Source of the DNA: an uncultured Pelagibacteraceae bacterium
GTDB taxonomy: Bacteria > Pseudomonadota > Alphaproteobacteria > Pelagibacterales > Pelagibacteraceae
DNA: 46,431 bases
Reading direction: 5' to 3'
Assembly: GCA_902566925.1 (NCBI GenBank)
Contig: CACFKO010000009.1
Coordinates: 1-46,431 of the forward strand
Positions 25,514 through 34,578 of this stretch are shown one piece after another. Positions within the stretch are counted from its first letter, which is position 1, and each line of letters opens with the position of its first letter. A program made the translations under genes and the position numbers. The notes beneath the pieces are model-generated. The model was not told where the DNA came from and searched no databases. It saw nothing but the letters and a program-made list of their open reading frames with translations.

Positions 25514-26505
25514 TTAAGTTAAAAAAAGATAAAGAAGTTTTTAAAGGCGGTTTATTAGTAGAAAATCCAGTATATAAACCTTTTAGATACCCTTGGTGCT
25601 ACGATGCATGGTTAACCCAGCAAAGAATCCATTGGTTACCAGAGGAAGTTCCTCTTGGAGACGATGTTAGAGATTGGCAGAAGAACTTGTCCCAAGGCGA
25701 GAAAAACCTTTTAACACAAATATTTAGATTTTTTACACAGGCGGATGTTGAAGTTAATAATTGTTATTTAAGACATTACACAACTGTTTTTAAACCAACT
25801 GAAGTTTTAATGATGATGACAGCTTTTGCTGCTATGGAAACAGTTCACATCGCGGCTTACTCTCATTTGCTTGATACAATTGGTATGCCAGAGTCAGAAT
25901 ATTCTGCTTTCATGAAATATAAAGAAATGAAAGATAAATATGATTATATGCAAGGGTTTAATGTTAACTCTAAAGCAGACATAGCTAAAACAGTTGCTGT
26001 GTTTAGTGCTTTTACAGAAGGACTACAGCTTTTTGCAAGCTTTGCTATACTTTTAAATTTTCCAAGGCATAACAAAATGAAAGGTATGGGCCAAATTGTT
26101 ACCTGGTCAGTAAGAGACGAAACACTTCATTGTAACTCTATGATTAGATTGTTCAGAGCTTTTATAAAAGAAAACCCAGAAATCTGGAACGAAAAATTAA
26201 AACATGAACTTTACGATGCTTGCAAGACTATAATTGCTCATGAAGATTCATTTATTGATTTAGCTTTTCAAATGGGTCCCATTGAAGGTTTAACTGCAGA
26301 CCAAGTTAAAAAATATATTAGATGGATAGGTGACAGAAGGCTAATTCAATTAGGTTTAGAACCGATTTACAAAGTAGAAAAGAACCCACTTACTTGGCTT
26401 GATACTATGCTTAACGCTGTTGAACACATGAACTTTTTTGAGGGCAGAGCTACTGAGTATTCTAAAGCATCCACAAAAGGTTCTTGGGCAGAAGCTTTCT
26501 CCTGA
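25504..26505 (+). CDS. nrdB: Class I ribonucleoside-diphosphate reductase, beta subunit
   Basis: 333 residues from the ATG at 25504 (an ATG 9 nt earlier is less likely by Shine-Dalgarno spacing). Ferritin-like fold with dimetal ligands Asp81, Glu112, His115, Glu172, Glu206 and His209, and the radical tyrosine Tyr119 in METVHIAAYSH. It generates and stores the tyrosyl radical used by NrdA. All ligands and the tyrosine are present, so it is a conventional tyrosyl-radical type; the metal (Fe or Mn) cannot be read. No ATP-cone is attached. It ends 2 nt from the convergent prpC. Confidence 0.95.
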   Translation: MSVIKLKKDKEVFKGGLLVENPVYKPFRYPWCYDAWLTQQRIHWLPEEVPLGDDVRDWQKNLSQGEKNLLTQIFRFFTQADVEVNNCYLRHYTTVFKPTEVLMMMTAFAAMETVHIAAYSHLLDTIGMPESEYSAFMKYKEMKDKYDYMQGFNVNSKADIAKTVAVFSAFTEGLQLFASFAILLNFPRHNKMKGMGQIVTWSVRDETLHCNSMIRLFRAFIKENPEIWNEKLKHELYDACKTIIAHEDSFIDLAFQMGPIEGLTADQVKKYIRWIGDRRLIQLGLEPIYKVEKNPLTWLDTMLNAVEHMNFFEGRATEYSKASTKGSWAEAFS

Positions 26506-26507
26506 AA

Positions 26508-27632
26508 TCATCTTACATTCAAAGCTAGAACTTTTCTGTGATCACTACCTTTATATTTCGACAAGGGCCTAATCAATTTATTTGCAGCGTGCTGTTCCAT
26601 AATATGGGCTGACCAACCGGTAATTCGAGCCATGACGAATACTGGCGTAAAAAAATCTGTATCGATTCCCATTAAATGGTAGGTCGGTCCACAAGGATAG
26701 TCTACGTTGGGATGAATATTTTTTCTTTCAAGCATAACCTTTTCCAAAATTTCATACATTTTCGGGTATTTCGTATTTTTCATAAGTTGAGCAACTTTTA
26801 AAAAATATTTTTTCATAGTAGGAACCCTTGAATCGCCACTTCTGTAAACTCTATGACCAAAACCCATTACAACTTTTTTTTTGTCCAATGCATTATTTAT
26901 CCATGAATTAGCATTCTCTGGTTTTTTTATATGTTTAAACATATGCATGACTGCTTCATTAGCCCCACCATGCAATGGTCCTTTCAAGCTTGCAATTGCA
27001 CCAGTAATAGCACCGTGCATATCAGAAAGACTACTTGTAATTGTTCTGGCGGTAAATGTAGAAACATTAAAACTATGTTCTGCGTAAAGAATCATAGAAA
27101 CGTCAAATGCTTTTACAATTTGTTTATCTGGGACTTTTCCAAACATCATATTAAAAAAATTCTCCGAGTAGGATAATTTTTTATTTGGTGGTACTATTTT
27201 TTTACCTTTACGAGCCCTAAAATAAGCCGCAACTGCTGTAGGAGTTTGAGAAAAAATTCTCATTGCTTTTCTCATATTAGCTTTTGGCGAATTATCTCTC
27301 ACGTCTTTGTCTTCTAGACCCATCAAACTTACAGCAGTTCTTGTTGCATCCATCGGATGTGCTTTTTTGGGCATATTTTTAATATCATTAAGAATTTGTT
27401 TTGATAGCTTACGGTTATTTCTTTCTTCTTTTATAAAATTTTTTAATTGTTTCGATTTTGGAAGTTCACCATGCAAAACTAGGTAGGCAACTTCTTCAAA
27501 ACTACACTTTTGACAAAGGTCCTGAACTTTATAGCCTCTATAGGTTAGAGAGTTAATTTCAGGCATAACCTGTGAAATTGTAGTTTCATCTACAACTATT
27601 CCCATTAGCCCTTTTTTTATTTCATCACTCAT
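26508..27632 (-). CDS. prpC: 2-methylcitrate synthase (citrate synthase family)
   Basis: 374 residues, citrate synthase fold. Catalytic His221 (GPLHGGANE), His260 (GFGHRVYR) and Asp311 (NVDYPCG) are all present, with His186 in AEHSFN. The short length and the opening GLMGIVVDETTIS are typical of the PrpC/type II group, and the gene sits 3 nt after prpB. It condenses propionyl-CoA and oxaloacetate to 2-methylcitrate. Such enzymes often also make citrate. The gene ends against nrdB. Confidence 0.87.
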   Translation of the reverse strand: MSDEIKKGLMGIVVDETTISQVMPEINSLTYRGYKVQDLCQKCSFEEVAYLVLHGELPKSKQLKNFIKEERNNRKLSKQILNDIKNMPKKAHPMDATRTAVSLMGLEDKDVRDNSPKANMRKAMRIFSQTPTAVAAYFRARKGKKIVPPNKKLSYSENFFNMMFGKVPDKQIVKAFDVSMILYAEHSFNVSTFTARTITSSLSDMHGAITGAIASLKGPLHGGANEAVMHMFKHIKKPENANSWINNALDKKKVVMGFGHRVYRSGDSRVPTMKKYFLKVAQLMKNTKYPKMYEILEKVMLERKNIHPNVDYPCGPTYHLMGIDTDFFTPVFVMARITGWSAHIMEQHAANKLIRPLSKYKGSDHRKVLALNVR

Positions 27633-27635
27633 ATT

Positions 27636-28532
27636 TTATTCATGTCCATCAGTTTTAAAATCTGTAATTTTTTTATCAGGAGTATTATATTTCTCATACT
27701 CTACAAGTTCATATAATCTCTTTCTGCTTTGCATTTTATCTATAATATTATTTTGATGTCCATCTCTAAAAATTGATTTCAAACCATCTTCCACACTTTT
27801 CATTGCTAATCTTTGCGTTGTTACTGGATAAATAACAATATTATAACCTAAGTTTTTTAATTGTTTCGCAGATAATAGTTTTGACTTCCCGAATTCCGTC
27901 ATATTGGCTAATAAATAAACCTTTGAATTTTCTCTCACTCTCTCAAATTCTTTCTCATCTTTCATAGATTCTGGAAAAATTATATCTGCACCTGCAGCTT
28001 CATAAGCCTTTATCCTTTCAATTGTTTTTTCAAGCCCTTCAACAAGGTTGGCATCTGTTCTAACAATTATCAAAAAGTTCTTGTCTTTTCTTGAATTAAC
28101 AGAAACTTTTATTTTATTTACCATTTCTCCCGTAGAAATAAGTTCTTTATTTTCCAGGTGTCCACACCTTTTCTCAGCTATTTGATCTTCTATATGGCAT
28201 CCAGCAAGACCCATACTTTCAAAGGTTTTTATTGTTTTTTTACAATCTGAGAAACCAGTGTCAGCATCAACTATTGAGGGCAAATCAGTTACTTTGGCAA
28301 TTTGGTTGGCTCTATAACTAACATGCCTAAGTGTAGTTAAACCTATGTCAGGAATTCCTAGGTCATTAGACATAACACCGCCAGATATATAAATGCCATC
28401 AAAACCAATTTCTGCAATTAATTTTGCACACAAAGGATTATAAGCACCAGGAAACCTAAGTAATTTTTTTTCTTTAAGACTATTTACTAAATCTTTCCTT
28501 TTTCCCACAACATTTTTTTTTGTAAAATGCAT
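27636..28532 (-). CDS. prpB: 2-methylisocitrate lyase
   Basis: 298 residues, PEP mutase/isocitrate lyase TIM barrel. Metal-binding Asp89 and Asp91 in DADTGF, HIEDQ near 113-117, and the lyase loop KRCGH (121-125) with the catalytic cysteine, which separates it from oxaloacetate decarboxylase or PEP mutase. YISGGVMSND near the start supports PrpB. It splits 2-methylisocitrate into pyruvate and succinate. prpD or acnD, needed between PrpC and PrpB, is not in the window. 38 nt separate it from the LysE-type gene upstream. Confidence 0.9.
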   Translation of the reverse strand: MHFTKKNVVGKRKDLVNSLKEKKLLRFPGAYNPLCAKLIAEIGFDGIYISGGVMSNDLGIPDIGLTTLRHVSYRANQIAKVTDLPSIVDADTGFSDCKKTIKTFESMGLAGCHIEDQIAEKRCGHLENKELISTGEMVNKIKVSVNSRKDKNFLIIVRTDANLVEGLEKTIERIKAYEAAGADIIFPESMKDEKEFERVRENSKVYLLANMTEFGKSKLLSAKQLKNLGYNIVIYPVTTQRLAMKSVEDGLKSIFRDGHQNNIIDKMQSRKRLYELVEYEKYNTPDKKITDFKTDGHE

Positions 28533-28570
28533 GAAGTTTTTATATTAAAACACAAATATAAAATCAAAGA

Positions 28571-29173
28571 CTATTTTAACAAGACAACTAATGCAGTTAA
28601 AATCAACAAAATTGCCAAAATATACTCAGTAATCTTTTTTGTCCTGGTATTCTTAATAAATATTCTTAAGCTATTTCCAAAAATAGCCCAAATACATATT
28701 GAAGGAAAACAAACTACAGCCGCAGTGACTACCAAAAAAATTGTAGCAACAAGAAAATTTTCTTCAGTAGGGAAAAAACCTGATGCTACAGTAATTGCTA
28801 CAGTCCAGGCCTTAGGATTAATAAATTGAAAAAGTGATGCTTCATAAAATTTTAAAGGTCTGCCACCAGTGTCTTTTTCAACCAAGCTAAAAGAACCAAT
28901 TATTTTCCATCCAAGATATAATAAATAAACAAAACACAGAATTTTCATATAAAATTGTAGTTGGGGAAAAATTAAAAATAAACTTCCCAAGCCATAACAA
29001 ACTAATCCTATTTGAAAAATGTGACCAAGAGGAATACCAATTAAATGAGGCAGGGTTCTAACGAAACCAAATTTTAATCCAGAGGCCGTCAACATTGCAT
29101 TGTTAGGGCCAGGAGTTGCAAACATTATAAAATAATAAGTAACAAGAGCAGAAAAAAGCTGAAAATCTATCAT
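28571..29173 (-). CDS. LysE/RhtB family amino-acid exporter
   Basis: 200 residues, six hydrophobic segments. The opening TYYFIMFATPGPNNAML is the family signature, followed by GIPLGHIFQIG and KAWTVAITVASGFF. It is an inner-membrane efflux protein for an amino acid or related small metabolite; the substrate is unknown. It overlaps gph by 4 nt, and prpB follows, so exporter and propionate genes may be co-transcribed. Confidence 0.88.
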   Translation of the reverse strand: MIDFQLFSALVTYYFIMFATPGPNNAMLTASGLKFGFVRTLPHLIGIPLGHIFQIGLVCYGLGSLFLIFPQLQFYMKILCFVYLLYLGWKIIGSFSLVEKDTGGRPLKFYEASLFQFINPKAWTVAITVASGFFPTEENFLVATIFLVVTAAVVCFPSICIWAIFGNSLRIFIKNTRTKKITEYILAILLILTALVVLLK

Positions 29174-29832
29174 AAGTATTTTTCAATAATTTTTTCAAAA
29201 TTTAAAAAGTTTTTGATGGCAATATCATGAGGAATTTGATCTTTCTTTTTTTCAGTATATCCATCTTCTACCAATATAAATGGAATTTTCGCATTATATG
29301 CGGATTTAGAATCTACTTCGCTATCTCCAACCATAATAGTTTTATTTGTATCTCCACCAAGTATTTCGACAACATTTGTTAGATGTCTAGGATCAGGTTT
29401 ATTGAAATCAAATGTATCGCAACCTGCAATATAATGAAAATATTCCGCTAGTTTTATTTTTTTTAAAAGATCGACTGCTAGTCTTTCCTGTTTATTGGTA
29501 CATACCGCCATTGGTATTTTTTTTGATTGTGCCCAATTTAAGAAATTAACAACGCCCTCGATTGGTTTGCTTCCCTTGTCAATATTTTTAGAGTAATGAT
29601 CTATAAATTCATTTACCATTTCTTTTTTTACTTTTTCATCTGTAATTTCCTCTTTGAAAGATCTTTGCATCATTATCCAAGCTCCACGTCCTGCAAGATG
29701 TTTAATCTCACCAAGTTTTTTTTGATGAAATCCAAATTTTTTCATAACATGGTTATGCGCACCCATTAGATCTGGCGCAGTATCAACCAAGGTACCGTCC
29801 AAATCGAATAGAATTGTTAATTTTTGAGTCAT
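29170..29832 (-). CDS. gph: Phosphoglycolate phosphatase (HAD superfamily)
   Basis: 220 residues. HAD motif I FDLDGTLVDT with Asp10 and Asp12, motif II as VCTNK near 119, conserved lysine, and motif III/IV MVGDSEVDSKSA. The alpha-helical cap starting TAPDLMGAHNHVMKKFG fits the Gph subfamily. It removes phosphate from 2-phosphoglycolate, a by-product of DNA repair. HAD phosphatases are promiscuous, so the exact substrate is moderately certain. First gene of the leftward gph-lysE-prpB-prpC set. Confidence 0.85.
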   Translation of the reverse strand: MTQKLTILFDLDGTLVDTAPDLMGAHNHVMKKFGFHQKKLGEIKHLAGRGAWIMMQRSFKEEITDEKVKKEMVNEFIDHYSKNIDKGSKPIEGVVNFLNWAQSKKIPMAVCTNKQERLAVDLLKKIKLAEYFHYIAGCDTFDFNKPDPRHLTNVVEILGGDTNKTIMVGDSEVDSKSAYNAKIPFILVEDGYTEKKKDQIPHDIAIKNFLNFEKIIEKYL

Positions 29833-29905
29833 TCTTATTTAAGTATTAAAAAGAAACATTTTGTGACTTATTAACATCATAATTCTAATGTAAAGACAAA
29901 TTTTT

Positions 29906-30547
29906 ATGAAGACAAATTCAAAATTAAAAAAAATTAATGCCTATAAGGTAATTCAGGAAAGTTTGAGAAAAAAAGCAATAAAGCAAGGTGTAAATCTAAT
30001 TGCGCCTGAGACTATATTTTTATCTATCGATACCAAATTTGGAAAAAATGTAACAATTAATCCTTACGTAGTTATTGGTAAAAAAGTAAAGATTGGCAAT
30101 AATGTTGAAATTTTATCTTTTAGCCATATAGAGGGAGCAAAAATAGAAAATAAAGTTACCATTGGTCCTTACGCAAGGATTAGACCTGGCACTCATTTAA
30201 TGTCAGGTGTTAAGATTGGAAATTTTGTAGAAACAAAAAAATCCAAAATTAAATCTAACTCAAAAGTAAACCATCTATCATACATTGGAGATAGTGAAAT
30301 TGGAAAGAATACAAATATAGGAGCCGGGACTATTACTTGTAATTATGATGGTGTAAAAAAAAATAAAACAATTATATCTGATAATGTTTTTGTTGGATCT
30401 AATACATCTTTGGTGGCCCCGGTGAAAATTAATAAAAAATCAATTATTGGCGCTGGTTCTGTCATTACTAGAGATGTGAAAGAAAACTCCTTAGCATTAG
30501 AAAGATCTGAGCAAAAGCAAATAGAAAACTTTAAAATTAAAAAATAA
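29906..30547 (+). CDS. glmU: Glucosamine-1-phosphate N-acetyltransferase (GlmU C-terminal domain only)
   Basis: 213 residues that align with only the left-handed beta-helix half of GlmU (about residues 230-456 of E. coli). The N-terminal uridylyltransferase domain is absent: the preceding DNA is a 73-nt gap and then the divergent gph. Acetyltransferase residues are kept: Arg93 (YARIRPG), Lys111, catalytic His123 (NHLSYIGD) and GAGTITCNYDG (139-149). It overlaps glmS by 1 nt (TAATG), so GlcN-6-P synthesis and GlcN-1-P acetylation are coupled. The pyrophosphorylase must be encoded elsewhere. Confidence 0.88.
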   Translation: MKTNSKLKKINAYKVIQESLRKKAIKQGVNLIAPETIFLSIDTKFGKNVTINPYVVIGKKVKIGNNVEILSFSHIEGAKIENKVTIGPYARIRPGTHLMSGVKIGNFVETKKSKIKSNSKVNHLSYIGDSEIGKNTNIGAGTITCNYDGVKKNKTIISDNVFVGSNTSLVAPVKINKKSIIGAGSVITRDVKENSLALERSEQKQIENFKIKK

Positions 30548-32364
30548 TGTGTGGAATTATAGGTATAGCTAGTAATAAGTCGGTATCAATTAATATTATT
30601 AATGCCCTAAAAAAGCTTGAGTACCGAGGTTATGATTCCGCTGGGTTAGCTACAATTGCAAACGGAGAAATTAATGAAAAAAAATGTCCGGGAAGAGTTG
30701 AAAAGCTGGAAAAAATTTTATTTCAAAATCCAAATGAAGGAAATTTAGGGATAGGGCATGTAAGATGGGCTACGCACGGTATTCCAAATGAAGTAAATGC
30801 ACATCCACATTCAAGCGAAATAGTTTCTGTTGTTCATAATGGAATAATAGAAAATTCAGATGAATTAAAAAAAGTACTAGAAAAATCTGGAAAAGTTTTT
30901 AAATCTCAAACTGATACTGAAGTAATAACAGTTTTGCTTACTGAAAAATTAAAAAAGTTAGATCCTTTAAACGCTGTTTTTGAAACATTAGACATGTTGA
31001 AGGGAAGTTTTGCTTTAGGAATAATATTTAAAAATTTTAAAGATTTTGTTATTGGAGCCAGAAGAGGCAGCCCTCTTGCTGTCGGTTATTCAAATAATGA
31101 AAATTATCTTGGCTCAGACTCTTATGCTTTAAAAGCTATGACTAACAAAATTTCATATTTAGATGATGGAGATATATGTGTTCTTACCAAAGATGAGGTG
31201 AAGTTTTATAATTCCAAAAAGGATAAAATTAATAAAGAAATTTTTACATTATCTGAAGATAAGTCTATTGTTAGCAAGGGTAATTACAAAAATTTTATGA
31301 TAAAAGAAATTTTTGAGCAACCTGTTACCACAAAAACTTGTTTAAAGGAATATATTGATAAAATTAGAGGAGAAATCAATTTTTATAATCTTCCAGTTAA
31401 TCCTAAAAAAATAAATAAAATAGTTTTAATAGGATGTGGGACGGCTTACCACTCATGTTTAATAGCGAAATATTGGTTTGAAGAATTTACATCTTTAAAT
31501 GTAGAGGCTGATATAGCATCAGAATTTAGATATAGAAAAGTTAGATTTGATAATAAAGCATTATACATATTTGTATCTCAATCAGGCGAAACTGCAGATA
31601 CTTACGCAGCACTTGAGCTATGCAAAAAAGAAAATGTAAAAACATGTTCAGTCGTAAATGTTGTAGAAAGTTCAATAGCCAGAAATTCTGATTGTGTTTT
31701 ACCAATTCATGCAGGACCAGAAATAGGAGTTGCATCTACCAAGGCATTTTTAGGCCAAATGCTTGTGTTATATCTACTATCTCTTAAAATTTCAGAAATT
31801 AGAAATGACATTAATCAAAAAGATTATAGAAAAAAAATAACTGAATTAAAAAAAATTCCAGCATTGTTGTTAGAAACTTTAAAAGAGGAAGAAAAAATAC
31901 AATTAATTGCAAAAGATATTTATAAGTCTAAAGGCTCAATGTTTTTAGGCCGAGGATTTTCTTTCCCGATCGCTTTGGAAGGTGCTTTAAAATTAAAAGA
32001 ACTTTCATATTTACACGCAGAGGGTTATCCAGCTGGAGAAATGAAACATGGACCTTTAGCCTTAATTGAAGACGGACTGCCAGTTGTTATTATAGCGCCG
32101 AAAGACAAATACTTTGAAAAAACCTTATCAAATATGCAGGAGGTAATTGCAAGAGGAGGCAAGGTTTTATTATTAACAAATTCAGGTGGAAAAGTAATAA
32201 GTGAAAATATAAGATTTCAAATTGATCTTCCAGAGTCCGAAATAACACTTACACCTTTTTTATTTACTGTTCCTCTACAACTTCTTTCTTATCATGTAGC
32301 ATTATTTAAAAAATGCGATATAGATAAGCCCAGAAACTTAGCCAAATCTGTTACTGTTGAATAA
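30547..32364 (+). CDS. glmS: Glutamine-fructose-6-phosphate aminotransferase
   Basis: 605 residues, full length. The N-terminal glutaminase begins MCGIIGI, with the Cys nucleophile exposed after removal of Met, then GYDSAGLA, RWATHG and HNGIIEN. Two SIS sugar-isomerase domains follow (GCGTAYHSC near 299; SQSGETADT near 345; GRGFSFPIALEGALKLKE near 470). The C-terminal DKPRNLAKSVTVE is diagnostic. It makes glucosamine-6-phosphate for peptidoglycan and LPS. There is no leader for a glmS ribozyme because its start lies on the glmU stop. Confidence 0.97.
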   Translation: MCGIIGIASNKSVSINIINALKKLEYRGYDSAGLATIANGEINEKKCPGRVEKLEKILFQNPNEGNLGIGHVRWATHGIPNEVNAHPHSSEIVSVVHNGIIENSDELKKVLEKSGKVFKSQTDTEVITVLLTEKLKKLDPLNAVFETLDMLKGSFALGIIFKNFKDFVIGARRGSPLAVGYSNNENYLGSDSYALKAMTNKISYLDDGDICVLTKDEVKFYNSKKDKINKEIFTLSEDKSIVSKGNYKNFMIKEIFEQPVTTKTCLKEYIDKIRGEINFYNLPVNPKKINKIVLIGCGTAYHSCLIAKYWFEEFTSLNVEADIASEFRYRKVRFDNKALYIFVSQSGETADTYAALELCKKENVKTCSVVNVVESSIARNSDCVLPIHAGPEIGVASTKAFLGQMLVLYLLSLKISEIRNDINQKDYRKKITELKKIPALLLETLKEEEKIQLIAKDIYKSKGSMFLGRGFSFPIALEGALKLKELSYLHAEGYPAGEMKHGPLALIEDGLPVVIIAPKDKYFEKTLSNMQEVIARGGKVLLLTNSGGKVISENIRFQIDLPESEITLTPFLFTVPLQLLSYHVALFKKCDIDKPRNLAKSVTVE

Positions 32365-32401
32365 AGACTCATAATAATATAAATATCCATCAAGAGTTAA
32401 A

Positions 32402-33778
32402 ATGAAAAAATGGACTTTAAATAGCTGGAAAAAGTTTCCAGCAAAACATATACCAAAATATCAAGACCAAAAAGAACTTGATTTAGTTTTAAGTAAAGTT
32501 AAAAAATATCCTCCATTGGTATTTGCAGGAGAAACACGCTCTTTGAAAAAATCATTAGCCAACGTAGTGGAAGGGAAGGCTTTTTTGTTACAAGGAGGAG
32601 ATTGTGCTGAAAGTTTTGCAGAGTTTCATCCTGATAATATAAGAGATACTTTTAAATCAATATTACAAATGTCTTTAGTTTTGACTGCATCTGCAAATTT
32701 ACCTGTCGTAAAGCTCGGGAGGATAGCTGGACAATTTTCTAAACCAAGAAGCTCACCAATAGAAAAAAAAGACGGAAAGGAATTACCTAGTTATCTAGGG
32801 GATAATATTAACGGTATGGAATTTTCAGAGAAAGCTAGAGAACCAGATGCAAAAAGATTATTTAGAGCTTATTCACAGTCAGCATCAACACTAAATTTAA
32901 TCAGAGCTTTTTCTCAAGGAGGCTTCGCAGATTTGAGACAAGTTCATTTATGGAATCTAGGATTTATAAATAAGAAAACAAAAGGGAAATATAAAGAGAT
33001 AGAAGATAAAATTAGTGACTCACTTTCTTTTATGGAAGCTTGTGGAATTAATCCAGATAATAATAGAAGATTGAGAACAGTTAATTTTTATACATCACAT
33101 GAAGCTCTCCTTCTACCTTTTGAGGAAGCAATGACAAGAATAGATTCAACCACTGGTGAATATCATGATACCTCTGCTCACTTTGTATGGATTGGAGACA
33201 GAACTCGTCAACCGGATGGTGCACATGTAGAATTTTGTAGAGGAATCAAAAACCCTATTGGCTTGAAATGTGGACCAACTTTAAAAGCTGAAGAATTGAT
33301 TAAACTATGTAATATTTTAAATCCTAAGAATGAACCTGGAAGGCTTACATTAATTTCAAGATTTGGAGCAGACAATGTAGAAAAGTTTTTGCCAAAACTT
33401 ATTAGAGCTGTAAAAAAAGAGGGACTCAAAGTTATTTGGTCTTGTGACCCAATGCACGGAAATACTATCAAGGCTGCAACAGGATTTAAAACAAGACCTT
33501 TTGAAAACGTACTGAAGGAAGTCAAAAGTGTTTTTGGAATTCATCAGTCAGAAGCTAGCTATGCAGGAGGTCTTCATATTGAAATGACAGGACAAGATGT
33601 AACAGAGTGTACGGGCGGTGCTCAAAAAATATCAGAAAAGGATTTATCCAATAGATATAGAACACATTGTGACCCAAGGCTAAATGCCACGCAAGCTTTG
33701 GAATTAGCCTTCTTAATTTCTGACGAAATTAAGAAGAATTCAAAATATTCAAAAAATATTATTCAAGCAGCGTCTTAA
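32402..33778 (+). CDS. aroG: Class II 3-deoxy-7-phosphoheptulonate (DAHP) synthase
   Basis: 458 residues, the plant/Mycobacterium-type (class II) enzyme. Opening W..NSWKKFPAKH, metal-binding Cys in LLQGGDCAESF, KLGRIAGQFSKPRS, HTSHEALLLPFE-like segment (YTSHEALLLPFEEA), GDRTRQPDGAHVEF and WSCDPMHGNT. First step of the shikimate pathway from PEP and erythrose-4-phosphate. It follows glmS by 37 nt. A 13-bp hairpin starts inside its stop codon. Confidence 0.95.
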   Translation: MKKWTLNSWKKFPAKHIPKYQDQKELDLVLSKVKKYPPLVFAGETRSLKKSLANVVEGKAFLLQGGDCAESFAEFHPDNIRDTFKSILQMSLVLTASANLPVVKLGRIAGQFSKPRSSPIEKKDGKELPSYLGDNINGMEFSEKAREPDAKRLFRAYSQSASTLNLIRAFSQGGFADLRQVHLWNLGFINKKTKGKYKEIEDKISDSLSFMEACGINPDNNRRLRTVNFYTSHEALLLPFEEAMTRIDSTTGEYHDTSAHFVWIGDRTRQPDGAHVEFCRGIKNPIGLKCGPTLKAEELIKLCNILNPKNEPGRLTLISRFGADNVEKFLPKLIRAVKKEGLKVIWSCDPMHGNTIKAATGFKTRPFENVLKEVKSVFGIHQSEASYAGGLHIEMTGQDVTECTGGAQKISEKDLSNRYRTHCDPRLNATQALELAFLISDEIKKNSKYSKNIIQAAS

Positions 33779-33802
33779 TAATTATTATATAATTATTAAG
33801 AC
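33772..33802. terminator. Perfect 13-bp inverted repeat beginning at the DAHP-synthase stop codon
   Basis: GTCTTAATAATTA, loop TTATA, TAATTATTAAGAC. The left arm includes the TAA stop (33776-33778). No T-tract follows, so it is not a standard intrinsic terminator; attenuation, mRNA 3'-end protection or partial termination are possible. Confidence 0.5.
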
Positions 33803-33806
33803 AGAG

Positions 33807-33821
33807 TCCTTAAAATAAGGA
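33807..33821 (+). promoter_or_regulatory. Small hairpin overlapping the nadE ribosome-binding site
   Basis: TCCTTA-AAA-TAAGGA, a perfect 6-bp stem with a 3-nt loop. Its right arm is part of the AAGGAAGGA purine tract (33817-33825) that is the likely nadE Shine-Dalgarno site, 12 nt before the ATG. Folding could hide part of the site. Confidence 0.4.
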
Positions 33822-33837
33822 AGGATTTGTTTTAATT

Positions 33838-34578
33838 ATGAAGATAGAAAAAAGAGCAAAAATTATCCAAGACTGGATTGAAAATTATTGTAAAAATACT
33901 TCTTTCAATCCCAAGGCTTTGGTTGTTGGTATTTCAGGAGGTGTAGACTCTTCTGTGGTTAGTACTTTATGTGCAAAAACAGGAAGAAAAACTATTGTAC
34001 TAACAATGCCTATTAATCAAATTAAATCTCAACACGACCTAAGTTTGTTACATGCAAATTGGTTGAAAGAAAAATTTAAAAATGTTGAACACCATTTGTT
34101 AGATATGGATAAAATTTTTCAGGCTTTTTCTAATACTCTGAAAAAATTTAATAATGAACATGGATTGGCAAATTCAAGAGCAAGACTAAGGATGGCAACA
34201 CTGTATCAAGTAGCGGCTGCTAATTCTGGAATAGTTGTAGGTACAGGAAATAAAGTTGAGGATTTTGGCGTTGGTTTTTACACAAAATATGGAGATGGTG
34301 GAGTGGATATTTCTCCTATAGCTGACTGCACAAAAACTCAAGTTTGGGAACTGGGAAGACACTTAGGAATATCTGAAAAAATTGTTAATGCAGATCCTAC
34401 AGATGGTTTATGGAATGATGGAAGGAATGATGTTGATCAATTAGGTATGAGCTATCAAGATTTAGAAAAGGCAATGAATGATAAAAATGATTCTAATTAT
34501 AAAAAATATTTAAAAATCAGAGAAAAAAATTTACATAAAATGAATCCAATACCAGTTTGTATTATAAAAGATGAATAA
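33838..34578 (+). CDS. nadE: NAD synthetase, ammonia-dependent
   Basis: 246 residues. P-loop-like SGGVDSS (33-39), LRMATLYQVAA and VGTGNKVEDFGVGFYTKYGDGGVDISP, then TKTQVWELGRHLG. No nitrilase-type glutaminase domain is attached, so it must use free ammonia or a separate amidotransferase. Last step of NAD synthesis from nicotinate adenine dinucleotide. Overlaps cysS by 8 nt. Confidence 0.95.
   Translation: MKIEKRAKIIQDWIENYCKNTSFNPKALVVGISGGVDSSVVSTLCAKTGRKTIVLTMPINQIKSQHDLSLLHANWLKEKFKNVEHHLLDMDKIFQAFSNTLKKFNNEHGLANSRARLRMATLYQVAAANSGIVVGTGNKVEDFGVGFYTKYGDGGVDISPIADCTKTQVWELGRHLGISEKIVNADPTDGLWNDGRNDVDQLGMSYQDLEKAMNDKNDSNYKKYLKIREKNLHKMNPIPVCIIKDE

Noticed and set aside
26508..27632. Calling the citrate synthase family gene gltA
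   Set aside because: Its length, N-terminus and direct coupling to prpB favour PrpC; promiscuity is noted instead.
28527..28829. Plus-strand frame opposite the LysE-type exporter
   Set aside because: It mirrors the exporter in antisense and has no own homology that I recognise.
30473..30547. glmS ribozyme upstream of glmS
   Set aside because: The glmS start overlaps the preceding stop codon; no leader exists and the class is not expected in this group.
33208..33525. Minus-strand frame opposite the class II DAHP synthase (and 34531-34860 opposite nadE/cysS)
   Set aside because: Antisense to strongly conserved catalytic regions, with no family resemblance.
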